A stretch of DNA of 64,000 bases from Anastrepha obliqua. Taxonomy: Eukaryota > Arthropoda > Insecta > Diptera > Tephritidae. A model generated the notes under the pieces. The model was not told the DNA's origin, made no database searches, and saw nothing but the letters and a program-made list of their open reading frames with translations. Shown here piece after piece: positions 53,571 through 64,000 of this stretch (positions are counted from its first letter, which is position 1; each line of letters starts with the position of its first letter). A program made the position numbers and the translations under genes. The stretch spans positions 159,218,792 through 159,282,791 of the forward strand of contig NC_072892.1 of assembly GCF_027943255.1 (NCBI RefSeq), read 5' to 3'.

Positions 53571-55264
53571 GAGAGCCAGACAGGTACTTCTCTAATCGTG
53601 GTACTCTTCGCCCACACGGGCGAACACGTAAATCTTGGTGCAAGCCAATGTTCTCATACCACAAAGGCCTTCTAACTCTGAGAGGCTCTATCGTGCATGG
53701 CTCTAAGTTACGATATCTAAGCTACATAAGAAGAAAAACTAACGTCTAAGCGCAACTCCGCCTCTACCCAAATTCGTCCCTTCGGCCTATTTGTTAATTC
53801 CTATTGAAATCATTTGAAACTAACCTGAATTTATCAACCATTATCACAGATTTGGTTCACCATGCAGCTACTCTGCCGACCTGTGGACCTGCAGACCTGA
53901 TCCCAACAACTATAGATAGCGCTGAAACTTAACTGCTGCTGGTTACGTTACTTACAAACACACACAAACAAATAGCAGCCACTGCTGATTTGGTGGCTTA
54001 TCGTACCTCAGCCAACTAGCCACTACCACGACTGTGATCGGCAATTGCCCCGATGCGACGATGCCAAAATGCAATTGCTGTTGTTGTTGGAGCAGCTGCT
54101 GTTGTTCCGGCGCTGATCGTCGGTCTGCAGCAGCCAACAGCCAGCAGTCAGCAGCGCATCTGGCATTTCAACTTAGATCACATTTGCCATCTTTGCCAAT
54201 TCACAACTTCCAGCAAACGACCAACGGCGCAAACGACCGCCCACCAACCAGCCCTGCGCCCTTCAACTCAATTGCTGCTGTATGGCTGCTGCTATTTAAG
54301 CCAAATGCTGAATATTTCTGCAATTTAAATTCGTAGAATTGCAAATTCTATGGAATCTAGCAGTCAGGCGTATGATTATTTGGAAGTCGTCAGCGTTTGC
54401 TTGTTGGCAGCGTGTCTGTTGAGTCGAGTCGTCATCATCCTACCTACTCCTACCTTTTAATTTTTTTTAATCTATTTTCGCTTATTTTTTTCTATTTCGG
54501 GTTGCTGAGCTCGTCAACACTGTTGTTACTGTTATTATGCATTTTATTTCTTGTTACAATAAGGGAATCCACGATGCATTTTTTTTGTAGCTTTATTTTT
54601 ATCTTTATTGTCACTCTTGTTGCACTTATTATTGCTGCCGCTGCTGCAGCACTTAATGTGGGGGGCTCATAATTCTATGCGCTGCACGAGTCATGACCAA
54701 ACGCGCAAACGACGCGAGACCGCGAGACCACAAACCAAATAACCGCACAAAAATACAATTGCAATAAAAAGTTGTATAGGAAAATAGAAAAATTGCTGGC
54801 TTATTGCTGCAATTGTTAACATTTTATTAGATCAACATGGCCGATTATGTTTCACACTCATTTCAATAGTGTGCCAACATTCTTGCTACAGAGCAATGAA
54901 GGTCCTTAAGTGCATGCATATGTATATATGTACTTTTGTCTTTATGTGTTGAAGTCTCATTATTCCAAAATTCCACTGCATGAAAACTTGCAATGGCACA
55001 AATTTTGATAATTTTCACAACAAATAACGACGAAATTTCAACCAATTATGGCTGGCTTTTGCTTACTTACTTGGCATGCATACAAACATATGTAAATATG
55101 TATTTAACCAATGGATAAGTGAGCATTGAGCAGCTTTCCAAAGTGTGTGTTTTAAGTGTGTGGGCTCGTGAGATCCGCAAGCCATAGGCAAATTGCATTC
55201 TGAATGTTATACCGGATTAAAATTTTAGGCAAGAAATCCTCGCATATCGATTTTAACACAAACT
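53571..55264. other. No transposon recognised; CAG-rich stretch and small frames
   Basis: 53950-54330 is less AT-rich and rich in CAG/CTG (for example GGAGCAGCTGCTGTTGTTCC), open in several frames (91-100 codons) with Q/C/A-rich low-complexity translations. This composition is common in fly 5' leaders. 54460-54640 is T-rich. No second exon or motif supports a particular gene. Confidence 0.35.
54350..54460 (+). CDS. Candidate small ORF, 36 residues with one membrane-like segment
   Basis: ATG at 54350 (context TTCTATGG) encodes MESSSQAYDYLEVVSVCLLA then ACLLSRVVIILPTPTF and a TAA stop at 54458-54460. Residues 11-31 form a hydrophobic stretch, with an acidic N-terminal part. It sits at the end of the CAG-rich stretch. 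Such a short frame may be chance; no family is recognised. Confidence 0.15.
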   Translation: MESSSQAYDYLEVVSVCLLAACLLSRVVIILPTPTF

Positions 55265-55990
55265 TCTGTTCATTTGCAAGACAACTTACGCTGACGATTT
55301 GACAATCGAAGTTAAAGGCGGGTATCCCAACACGCACATGGATATTCTGCGCTCTAACATGGTCACGCTCAGTAACTGGAAAGGGAGTAGGGACTCAGAA
55401 TAAACCTCAATAAAACTGAAATAAATCTCTTCACAAGGAAACATAGACTGCCCACAGTCTCCCCGCTAATTATAGAGGGTGTGGAGATTCCTTTGAAAGA
55501 GAATGTTAAATACTTAGTACATACTTAATACATATTAGACAGGAATCTTATGTGGAAATGAACTATTGAGAATACGGCTCAAAAGTCCATCTTTGCATTG
55601 CACAGATGCAAAACAGCGGTCGGAATGAAATGGGGATCAACACCTGGTATTACACATTGGCTTTACATCTCGGTAGTTCGGCCCATTTCGGTAGTTCGGC
55701 CAACTCGAAAGGCAAGTTATATGAAATTGCTGAGCAACGTCCAAAGAACTGCGTTTTTATGCATCACCGGCTCTTAATGATCACCCGAAGTAAAGTGCTA
55801 GATTTGCTAGTCAACTTTCCTGCTTTAAATCTGGTAGGAAAACACGTGCCCGTCGCTTCAGACTTAATAGTATGGCGCTATGGAAGGCCCAGCGATTCGA
55901 AAAGCACCAATAAAGCGCTATCTACTCATACTATCGACCTCAAACTTGAGCAGGAGCTAAGTATGGTTCCCTTTTTTTCAGATATATGAC
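55265..55990 (+). pseudogene. LINE RT fragment from the YADD motif through the connection region
   Basis: TYADDLTIEVKGGYPNTHMD (55287) contains the catalytic YADD; NLNKTEINLFTRKHRL, IEGVEIPLKENVKYLV and LDRNLMWK are thumb motifs in shifted frames; the frame 55606-55989 continues AEQRPKNCVFMHHRLLMITR then SKVLDLLVNFPALNLVGKHV PVASDL. Multiple disablements. I/LOA type, 5'-truncated. Confidence 0.75.
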
Positions 55991-56142
55991 GCAGTGTTAC
56001 CAATCCTTGAGTTATAACTATGCAACCTAACTAACTTGTTATACCTCATATACCCAACATAGGCATGACACCAACCATCTTCTCACAAGTCCCCTTGAAC
56101 TAAGTCATCTACAGTACGGTACGAATGAGTTCGTGTTCTTTC

Positions 56143-57850
56143 TTAACATGACAGTTCCTCCAGATTTCTCGATCCGCAACTAGGCATCACCATCATGAAG
56201 TCAAACGGCATGAAGAGAATCCTTGGATCGAAGTCCATGCCTTCTCTGTTTTCCAATGCCGGACAGGGGCCGTCCCAGTTCCTATGGTGTTTCAACCTAC
56301 AGATGGCCTTCAAAGCCTCTACTTGGATGAAAGCATCAAGTGATGGTAGACCAACCAGTGCATCTAATACCTGGCCTGCAGTAATCGGAAAAGCTCCGGT
56401 GCAACAGAGAGCCACAGTGCGTTGTAGTCTCGATAAGCTTCTCCTGGCTCCAACGAGAAAGTATCTACTCATCCAGACCACTGATGCATAGATGATAATA
56501 GGTCTTATCATAGCCGTGTAAATCCATAGTTTTCCCAAAGACACCGTTGCTCTGCCAGGAAGCTGTCAGTGCTTTGGATGTCTTTGATTCAACGTGTGAC
56601 TTCCAAAGAAGTTTACTATCGAGGATTACTCCAAGATATTTGATTTCTTTGGATAGCTGGATTGTGACTTTTTTTATCTTAGGCCGAACAAGTCCAACAA
56701 GCTTCCTTCTTCTTGTAAAGAGGACAAACCAATTTTGGTGGAGTTTGCCGATAGCTCATTAGCACAGCATCGAGTATCAAATATATTCCGAGTTTTCTGC
56801 ACTTTTCTACCACCTTAGGGAGCCTCTATTAACCCCAGATGACACCAGCAGATCCTCCTCCCCCCGCACCGTGACGATTCTTTAGGCTAGCATTGAGCGA
56901 ATCCAATTCACCAGCATCCGGTCTACACCATGTCTACTGACAGAGCTGCACATTCTGTCGAAAGTGGCATTATCAAAAGCCCCCTCTATGTCTAAAAAGA
57001 TGCCCATAGCGTAGTCCCTCCTGTCAATGGCCTGCTCTAACCTAGCAACAAGGTTCTGCAGTGCTGACTCGTAGAATTTTCCGCTTTGATAGGCATGCTG
57101 AAATGGAGAGAGTGGGTGAACCTTCAGCGACTTCTGACGCATTTGCAACTCACTAGCAGTTAAAAATTTTTCAGCACGAAAGAGGTTATGCTGATAGGTC
57201 TAAAGCTTTTGGGGCTGGTGCAGTCATCTCTCCCAACCTTAGGGATGAAGGCGACCCTCTCCATCCTCCACGAGCGTGGTATATAAGCCAGTGCCAGGCA
57301 TGCAGTGAAAGAAGATTTTTTTCAGAGCTGCAGTCGCTGACTCTATACCTTCCTTCAGCATGACAGGATAAATGCCATCTGGTCCGGGGGACTTGTAGCC
57401 GCCAAACGATTCGATGGCAAATCGAATGGCGGCTTCATTCACCACAGATCTGGGAATGTACCAGTTACGCCGAGAAGGTGTAGCAGCTCTGACAACAGCC
57501 TCTTTCGTTAAGGGCTGTAGCCGGCCAATGCTTATCTGATTACCTGGAAAGTGAGAGTCCATCAGCAAGCTGAGTGTCTCACTTTGCTTCTCCGGGAAAG
57601 GAGCCATCAGATTTCCTAAGTGATCCCAGTTTTGCGGTTGGATCCTTTTTCAGGATCTGAACCAATTACGCCGTGCCACTTAGAGATTCAATATCGTCGC
57701 AGAATTCCCTAAAAGAAGCCTCTTTCGACTCCCGAACTAGCTTCTTGCAGTTCCTCTGAACATGATAAAAAATTACGGTGCCCAATACGTCCACCATGGT
57801 GTGTCCTGCACCAACTGCCTCACGCAGAGTCTTTATCTCCGCCATTTCTT
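56143..57850 (-). pseudogene. LINE reverse transcriptase (family of 7503-10460), YADD region deleted
   Basis: Minus strand from 57850: MAEIKTLREAVGAGHTMVDV, LVRESKEASFREFCDDIESL, FGGYKSPGPDGIYPVMLKEG (57400, RT1), HPLSPFQHAYQSGKFYESAL (57120), DRRDYAMGIFLDIEGAFDNA (57020, core Asp), then a deletion at 56780-56870 that removes the PQGG and YADD blocks, CCANELSANSTKIGLSS, LGKLWIYTAMIRPIIIYASV VW (56530) and LSRLQRTVALCCTGAFPITA (56440). It supplies the N-terminal RT part missing from the copy at 7503. Ends without RNase H. Confidence 0.85.
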
Positions 57851-57989
57851 AAACAGACATTACATTCCTTACGATTTGAGTCTCCTACTCCATACTATAA
57901 TTCTTGGCTAATGCTAATTAATTAAGAATCTCTAGAAAAGGGAAGGGCAGTCCTTTCTTACTTACTCACTTAATTGGCCATAACAATCC

Positions 57990-59090
57990 GTTACCGAGTT
58001 ACAGCTTGCCGAAAATGTTTCGCCCTGGCGCTTCTGTTCTCACCTTTTTCAGTTCCTTAAACCAAGAGAAGCCAGGTCATCTTCAACTTGGTACTTCGAT
58101 CGGACACAAGGGCGTCCTCTTCGCCGTCGACCGCCAAAAATCGTTTCAAATATCTAGCTGCGGCGAAGCAGTTCCTTCCATATGGGCGACATGACCAGGC
58201 CACCTTATAACTACGGGGTGGCTCGTTTGGCTATGTCAATATCTCCATAAAGCTCATGCAGCGCGTGATTCATTCGAATGTGGTAACCGTAATCTACGCT
58301 AGCAGGGCCAAAAATCTTGTGAAGTTTTTTCCTCTCAAAAACTCCAAGAGCACCTGCATCTGATTGTTTAACTGTCTAGTCTTCAATGCCATAGAAAAGC
58401 ACCGGGATGATGATTTTCTTGTAGAGTGTTGTTTTCAATCGTTGAGAGAAAGAGCTTTACTACGCAATTGTGTACTTAGCCTAAAGTAGCACCTGTTGGC
58501 AAGAGTTATGCTTCGCTTGATTTCAAAGCTGACATCGTTGTTGCTGGTAATAGCGGAACTAAGAGAAATGACAAGGACAATTTATAGTTGTTAATTTCGA
58601 TCTGTGGTTCAAGACGACGCGACTCCCTGCAGGACGCCAGCATATACTTGGTTTTGTCCTTATTTACCGTCAGACCCAATCGTGCGGACTTCATTTTAAT
58701 AGCCGTAAAAGCGGCGGCGATAGGCCGCTTAATATAACCGATGATCTCGATGCTATCAGAATACGCAAGGAGCTGGACACTTTTATAGAAAAAAGTTCCA
58801 TTTTATTCTACCCCAGCCCTGCGAACCACACTCTCCATAACAAAGTTGAAGAGATCGCACGAGAATGGGTCACCTTTTCCGAAACCTCGAACGGTATCGA
58901 AAGGTTCGGAGAGGTCCTTTCCTATCTTGACGAAGCTTTGGGTACTCCTCAACGTCATTCTGCACAGCCGTATCAGCTTTGCAAGGATACCGAGCACAGA
59001 CATTATGCGACATAGTGAGTATTTGGTCGACGGTAGAGCGACCACGTCTGAAACCGCACTCGTATGGCCCAATTAGGGATTAGGCGTAAA
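57990..59090 (-). pseudogene. RTE-like LINE (family of 44190-45380)
   Basis: Minus strand: GILAKLIRLCRMTLRSTQSF, KDLSEPFDTVRGFGKGDPFS CDLFNFVMESVVRRAGVE (59000-58803), then a gap over the YADD block (KSVQLLAYSDSIEIIG near 58790-58740, with YADDI read as YSDSI), LGLTVNKDKTKYMLASCRES (58690), ALGVFERKKLHKIFGPASVD YGYHIRMNHALHELYGDIDI (58360-58230) and a GRRRGRPCVRSKYQVEDDLA C-terminus near 58120. About 1.1 kb, several frameshifts, 3' end near 57990. Confidence 0.82.
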
Positions 59091-60322
59091 GTTTCAGATT
59101 GTCACATAACAGGCAGAATAGAATTTTATATGCAATTGAGGTAAGGATGAGTAATCGATAGTTCGCATAGTTCGTGGGGTCATTTTCTTTAGAACACGAA
59201 GACACTCCCTTCTCAAATCCCTCTGTTGTACGTACTATTTAATATTTTTGTATAAAAGCGTCCTCATTATCCACTAAATTTGAGCAAAATGCATTCGAAA
59301 AATACACAACCGCACTTTTGAAATCACCCACAGACTTGACATCACTTGAAAAGTGCATTTAATATAGAATTTAATAGGTGGCTACTAGAAACATTTTTGT
59401 GCTATTTAAATATGTATCTACACAGATACATGCATACATTCATCCCTACATGCACACACATACTAATACGATGCATTCATGCAATTACAAGAAAGTACGA
59501 TTAAAAACTAAAGGTAGCTCAATCGACGTTGCATTCGCGTACAAATACAGCTGGACATACACACACACACACTCATACATAGCGTACGCAGAGTGAATAG
59601 TTTATCTGCTGTAATCTTCATACTTGGCTACACGCGGCCTTTTTTAATTGCTTTAATACGACAGCCAACGGCCCAAAGGCGCAAACCAAAAAAAAATATA
59701 AAAAAACACCAGGAAAAATAAGGAAATTCAACGACAAAACGTGAGCTGACCTAAAGGCAAGGAATAGCAAAGCTAACTAAACATGCAGATGTATGCACAT
59801 TAGGCCGGGGCGGTTTGCCAATCCATAGAGCGCCGTTGAAATTATGGTTCGGTTTGTTATTACGAATAAAACATTCTTCTTCGAAAAGGGTCTAAAATGC
59901 ATTTCGGGATTTCACTGGAACTGGTTGCAAAGCTGCCCATGAGTAAGCATCGAACGGGTGATTTTCGCGGCTTCTTTGCACCCAAGCGCCGAGTTGTGTT
60001 GCACGCCGCCGAATCAATACGCCAACCAAGAAGCCCAGTTTGCTAGAGTCATCATAAACCAAACAATTCCAAGCAGTTATTTTTGTTTTTACAGTGCCGG
60101 GTGGGTGCAGTTCACCGAACTTCCACTGTCAAAGAGGTGGAAGGAAGTAAAGCAATGCCATCTTTGTTTTGCGCGCCTCAAAGTAGGACAAGAAGCGTGC
60201 AATTGCCAGCGGTACCACAAATTGCTGCATTGAAAACTCTAGAAAACCCAAATATGTTTTACTCCTGCAAATCTATGTCCGCCAAAAATTGGAGACAGAA
60301 GCCACAGGTCGTTCTAGGGATG
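59091..60322. other. Intergenic; exon-like segment at its right
   Basis: 59400-59590 has ACATACA/CACACA simple repeats; 59680-59710 is A-rich. At 60093 a strong acceptor-like tract (TTTTTGTTTTTACAG) precedes 140 bp whose frame reads AGWVQFTELPLSKRWKEVKQ CHLCFARLKVGQEACNC to a stop near 60233. Cys-x-x-Cys pairs are present but no family is recognised. Confidence 0.3.
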
Positions 60323-60830
60323 TAAAGGGTTTTCCAATAAGTGCTGTTATTTTGATATTCAAAGAAAAATATATAAATGATCGAATGTTTAATTCATTAT
60401 AAAGAGGAAGGTATGTCGTTAATAGTGAAAATAACATCAGGCAAATGACCACCACGACCACGCTTGCAGGACAATATCCTTTTCATGAAATTTTCCATAA
60501 CCGAATCGCAAAGTGGCTGCCCTATGTCCTCGATAGCCGCACGAATACCATCGAATCGACCCTGGACTGTTGGCGTATACCTTCTCTTTCACGTGGCCCC
60601 AAAGAAAAAAGTCACAAGGTATTAAATCACAAGATCTCGGTAGCCAATTGTGATCATCTCTTCGAGAGATAACACGGTCCGGAAAATTTTCCCGTAAACG
60701 ATCAAAAATCTTGTTGAAAATAAACGTTGTCCAGATCAATACCATCCAATTCCGGCCGTAAAAAATCGTTAATCGTCTCTCGATAGCGCAATCCATTCAC
60801 CAATAACACCTGTTATTGGAAAACTCTTTA
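60323..60830 (-). mobile_element. DD41D mariner element, deletion derivative (504 bp)
   Basis: Ends AAGGGTTTTCCAATAAGTGC (from 60325) and in reverse complement AAGAGTTTTCCAATAACAGG (from 60828); TA on both sides (60323-60324, 60829-60830). Only the C-terminal third of the transposase remains. Confidence 0.83.
60437..60796 (-). pseudogene. DD41D transposase fragment
   Basis: PELDGIDLDNVYFQQD (second catalytic Asp, near 60710) is followed by a deletion of about 12 residues and a frame change to FDRLRENFPDRVISRRDDHN, WLPRSCDLIPCDFFLWGHVK with the third Asp, and EKVYANSPGS. The C-terminus is shifted. No N-terminal domains. A lineage distinct from the other DD41D copies. Confidence 0.78.
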
Positions 60831-61084
60831 CAATGAAGTGGTTTGGTGAAGAGCTCTTTGGAAGTGCTAAAAGATCACTAAATCGCGAAGGGTGCAAAGT
60901 CATGCTTGCTTTGGCATCAGCAGAGCATGTAGAACTTGTCCCAGTGCTACCCTTAATGCCATTTTGCGCTACTTCCCGTCGACTTTTCCATAGACTTATT
61001 TCCATAGCTGATCAAAGCGCAATAAGCTTGAAGGAGGTTGGAATCTCTCAAGGGACATAGTAGCATTTTTAGGCCGTTAACACC

Positions 61085-62070
61085 GCATTTCTCTGAACTT
61101 TGTGTAGATCTCTCGAACCGCAAACTGGAATTTGAGACTCGTATCGTAATCTTCCCATGTAGACAGGATTGGGACGAGGGGAATATCTATATCGAAGCTG
61201 GCACCTCTGTCCTCACTGAAGGTTCCAAGATGGAATCAGGAGTCGGAGCGGGGTTTTCCCTAAGTCGGCTGACTTCTTACTTCTACTTACTTCAAATTTC
61301 CAAATACAGCTAGTGTTTTTGAAGCAGAAGTCCTTGCGATCCTGCACGCTTGAAAAATGCTTAAGAATCGCGGAGGCGTGGGAGATATGAAAATTTTTTC
61401 CGATAATCAAGCTGGGATCAAGACTTTGACAAAGCCATGGTGCAGATCCAAACTGGTCAAGGAATGTCTCTGATCGGGGTTTCAGTATATAAGAACATAG
61501 AGGGAAATGAAATTGCTGATGAGCTTTCTAGGAAGATATGGACTAAATTGGTCTCAGAGGTCTCCCACCCAGTCATCGGCATCCCTCTGACTGTTATTGA
61601 AGGCGAATTGCACAATTTATTTCACAGGAAAGCTCAGATCAGATGGAGCTCCATTTCCTCCAGTGACATTTCGTAAATCCTGTGGCCCCAGTACAATAGA
61701 CGCAAGACGCAGATAGTCCTAGAGACTCCAAGCTATTCAATTTATAAACTCTTAGATGTGTTTACCGGTCATTGGACGATCGGCACTCGCCCAGAAAAGC
61801 TGGGTTTCCCATTTAATCCCCATTGCAGAAGCTGTAGGGACCTTTCAGAGAAGAAGACTTTTGCGCACTTTCTTTGTAAATGTTCAGATTTGGCGGCTAG
61901 GCGATTAAGGTCACTGGGTCACTTTCTTTAAGAGCATGCGGCAGTGAGCCAACCTAAATCACATCAATCTTCTCAATTACATCAACAGCTCTGGCTGGCT
62001 GTAGATATCTGCCTGTTGGAGGTCTCAAAACGGCGCTTTAATGCTACTTCGGGGGTGCCAGACTGGTATT
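61085..62070 (+). pseudogene. LINE RNase H and zinc-knuckle end
   Basis: IEAGTSVLTEGSKMESGVGA GFS (61190; TDGSK reads TEGSK), SVFEAEVLAIL (catalytic Glu), MKIFSDNQAGIKTLTKPW (61390, middle Asp), IEGNEIADELSRKIWTKLVS (61500), AQIRWSSISSSDIS, stop, VFTGHWTIGTRPEKLGFPFN, PHCRSCRDLSEKKTFAHFLC KCSDLAARRLRSLGHFL-stop (61755-61930). A few stops and shifts; domain order intact. A sister 3' end lies at 53251-53570. The segment 60831-61084 before it may also be LINE but has no clear motif. Confidence 0.8.
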
Positions 62071-63130
62071 TCAACCATTTCACCTACCTACCAAACATTT
62101 TGCATAAAATTCGAATCGTGAAACCTCGACCATTTTAAACCCTTTTCGAAGAAAAACTTTTTATTCGAAATAACAAGAGAAATAAAAATTTCGACCGCGC
62201 ACTTTCGAAAAATTGTAAGCCATACACAACGTCCCGGCCTAATGCACATACTTTTATGTAAGTATTTAGCAAAAACAAAAACAATTGGAAGAGTAAATTC
62301 CAAAATAAAATTAAGTGCGGTAAAATGATAAATGCAAGCAGGAGACAAAACTGCAATTGTAACCAACAATTTATTTTGGGCAAAAATGCAATCGCATTAC
62401 ACACGAACACACACAAATACATGCATACATGAATGCCTATGTATGCATATGTATTAATAACCGCCTTTTAGGTGGCTACTAATTGATCTCGCAGGATCGC
62501 CTCGAGTTAGGAAATATTTTTTTTTTTGTTTTTCTCTTCTTTTTATCCCTCTGTCTCTTTCATGAGGGGCTGTTTGTTCCTCCTTCAATTATGTGTGCTT
62601 ATGTGACTGTAGGAACGTCGCTGCTCGTGCGCGGATTCCCCGCCCGCATTACAAATAATACGTGTAATTATGTCGCTTCGTGTCATTGCCGTCGGTGACA
62701 GTCAGCGAACTTCAGGCGAATCCAACAGAATATCTTGTAAGTATTCCCCATTGTAGTGTCACTGTCCATGCCACGCTATCATTAGCGCCTGTATATGGCG
62801 CACGTGATTTAAGGCTTTGACAGCGGCATGAGAAAACAACAATAACAACAAGCATTGCCATCACTAAGTATTAAAATTATAATGCATCAAATTCCATTGC
62901 ATTCTAGGCGACTAAAATTTGTCCATACACAAACAAATTTCTATGCATGCATACGATGCGTACAAATAAAGGGTGTGTTTTTTGGAGGTGCTGCGCTTTT
63001 ATTGAAATTAACAAACAATTTTAAGCGAGTTATACTTTACTTCCTTTCAATCCAATTCATTTTCAGAACAGATCGCTACATTTTTTAAAGGGCTTAAAAA
63101 AAAGTAAATAATTGGCGCGAACACTTCTGT
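62071..63130. other. No gene recognised
   Basis: AT-rich, with CACACA/ATACATGCATACATG repeats near 62400-62450 and a T-run at 62515-62530. A GC-richer patch (62600-62770) has no motif. AAAGGGTGTGTTTTTTGGAG at 62968 resembles DD41D ends, but no partner end was found. Confidence 0.4.
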
Positions 63131-63275
63131 TAGGTATTTGGCCGAGGTCCTCCCCTATTTGTGGTGTGCGTCTTGACGTTGTTCCACAAATGCAGGGATT
63201 ACAGTTTTAAGGCGGCTTTGAACGGCAAATGGTTTTATGTGAGGAACTTTTTCAGGGGCTACCGCTAAACTTAGG
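63131..63275 (-). repeat. Short dispersed repeat, copy 3
   Basis: Reverse complement shows CTGAAAAAGTTCCTCACATA, CATTTGTGGAACAACGTCAA, GACGCACACCACAAATAGGG and GAGGACCTCGGCCAAATACC, the same block order as copies 1 and 2. It is diverged. Confidence 0.7.
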
Positions 63276-64000
63276 CCTGGTAAACTGTAAATTGAAAACA
63301 GCGCATCAAACTCTTCCCATAAAAACAGTACTAATTAAAAAAATCTCTCGCCCATTAACTTAAATAAATTTATAAAAAAATATTTTTAGCCGCACCACAC
63401 AGATTTCCAGTAACGAGATTAGCACTAATGAAGTTTAAATGAATTAAGCCATAAATAAACTCACCAACAAGCTCGAGTAACACTTCCGCTATCCTCAGTT
63501 CCCCCACTCTCTATAAACTATTTGAACTGTTTGCTGGTTTCGTTGCATGGAATCGATGGAATGGATGGCCGGAAAATTTTCCAAACAGTCAGGCAGGCAA
63601 TATTACCCATAGCAATTAAGGCCTAGGAACGCTTTCATTTTCTTCTATTTGTTTCGGTTTCAGTAACATTAATATTTCAGGCTATAGGTCGTTAGCCTAT
63701 TATACTAATCTACTCGATGGGGCTGCCGTCTTAGATTTAGCTGGGGGGAACAGCATTTCCAAGTCAGCCGTTTTTACAAGTCAGACGCTGTTTGCAGCCG
63801 CCCACTATGGAACGGACGCTGCGGAAGGTTTCTGCATTTGATGCTTTTTTGAAGACGGCATCTTCTCGCCTTGTCGATGATGTTTAGGACTTTGCAGTTT
63901 TTTAATTATAGGACTGTGGAGCCCATTTTACACCTCCACCTCAGTCTGATACAGCAAGCACTTTGCGGTTCCAACCGACGCCCTAGTAAAAAATTCTTTC
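63276..64000. other. No feature recognised
   Basis: Intergenic DNA to the window edge. I see no motif, repeat or long open frame. Confidence 0.5.

Noticed and set aside
54397..54672. 91-codon hydrophobic frame resembling a membrane protein
   Set aside because: Hydrophobicity follows from the T-rich composition; there is no conserved motif and it overlaps the smaller candidate frame.
62968..63000. Another DD41D element end (AAAGGGTGTGTTTTTTGGAG)
   Set aside because: Similar to the 9510 end, but no opposite inverted end or transposase motif was found within 1 kb.
1..64000. tRNA, rRNA or riboswitch genes
   Set aside because: No B-box-like GGTTCGAATCC with a cloverleaf context, no rRNA core sequence and no riboswitch core were noticed on either strand; a covariance-model scan would be needed to be sure.

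Overview
This 64-kb window looks like transposon-rich DNA from an insect, most likely a brachyceran fly and plausibly a tephritid fruit fly. That placement is inference. It rests on the AT-rich background, short GT-AG introns, and the mix of mariner elements (including DD41D 'rosa-type' elements, a lineage first described from a Ceratitis species), R1/LOA/I-type and RTE-type non-LTR retrotransposons, a Helitron, a pogo-like relic and a Tc1 element. No bacterial operon, rRNA, tRNA or CRISPR was found. Almost every protein-like reading frame is a broken transposase or reverse transcriptase.

Layout. 0-7.3 kb: a mariner scrap, three mariner elements bounded by inverted repeats (1006-2078, 2732-4002, 5998-7228) and a LINE fragment. 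7.5-10.5 kb: a 5'-truncated LINE whose tail is split by a DD41D element with a clean TA duplication. 11-13.5 kb: a relic of an unrecognised repeat-borne protein, a TTAA-type MITE with an 18-bp tandem array, and a full-length but decayed mariner. 14.4-17.7 kb: a chain of insertions (short repeat, DD41D element, mariner, and an R1-type LINE inside the mariner). 18.4-33 kb: two copies of one mariner family in opposite orientation, several LINE and RTE ends, and a pogo-like relic. 34-41 kb: a dispersed repeat family of three copies, one with a different centre that encodes a small UAP56-binding-motif-like protein; an AT-rich minisatellite; an orphan terminal exon; and a Helitron with its 3' hairpin and CTAG end. 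42-59 kb: RTE and R1 fragments, a possible host first exon (48394-48434) with a Tc1 element in its presumed intron, and a LINE interrupted by a 690-bp Transib-like MITE whose ends start with CACAGTG and which is flanked by a 5-bp duplication. 60-64 kb: a deleted DD41D element, a LINE RNase H end and low-complexity DNA.

How the parts relate. One LINE family (copies at 7.5, 40.6, 51.5 and 56.1 kb) acts as an internal ruler: its copies supply the empty sites that prove the insertions at 9508 and 51873. The most notable items are the Transib-like MITE, the repeat family with exchangeable cargo, the small UBM-like gene inside one copy, and a mariner that keeps a 243-residue DNA-binding open frame after losing its catalytic core. 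Host genes are represented at most by isolated exon candidates.
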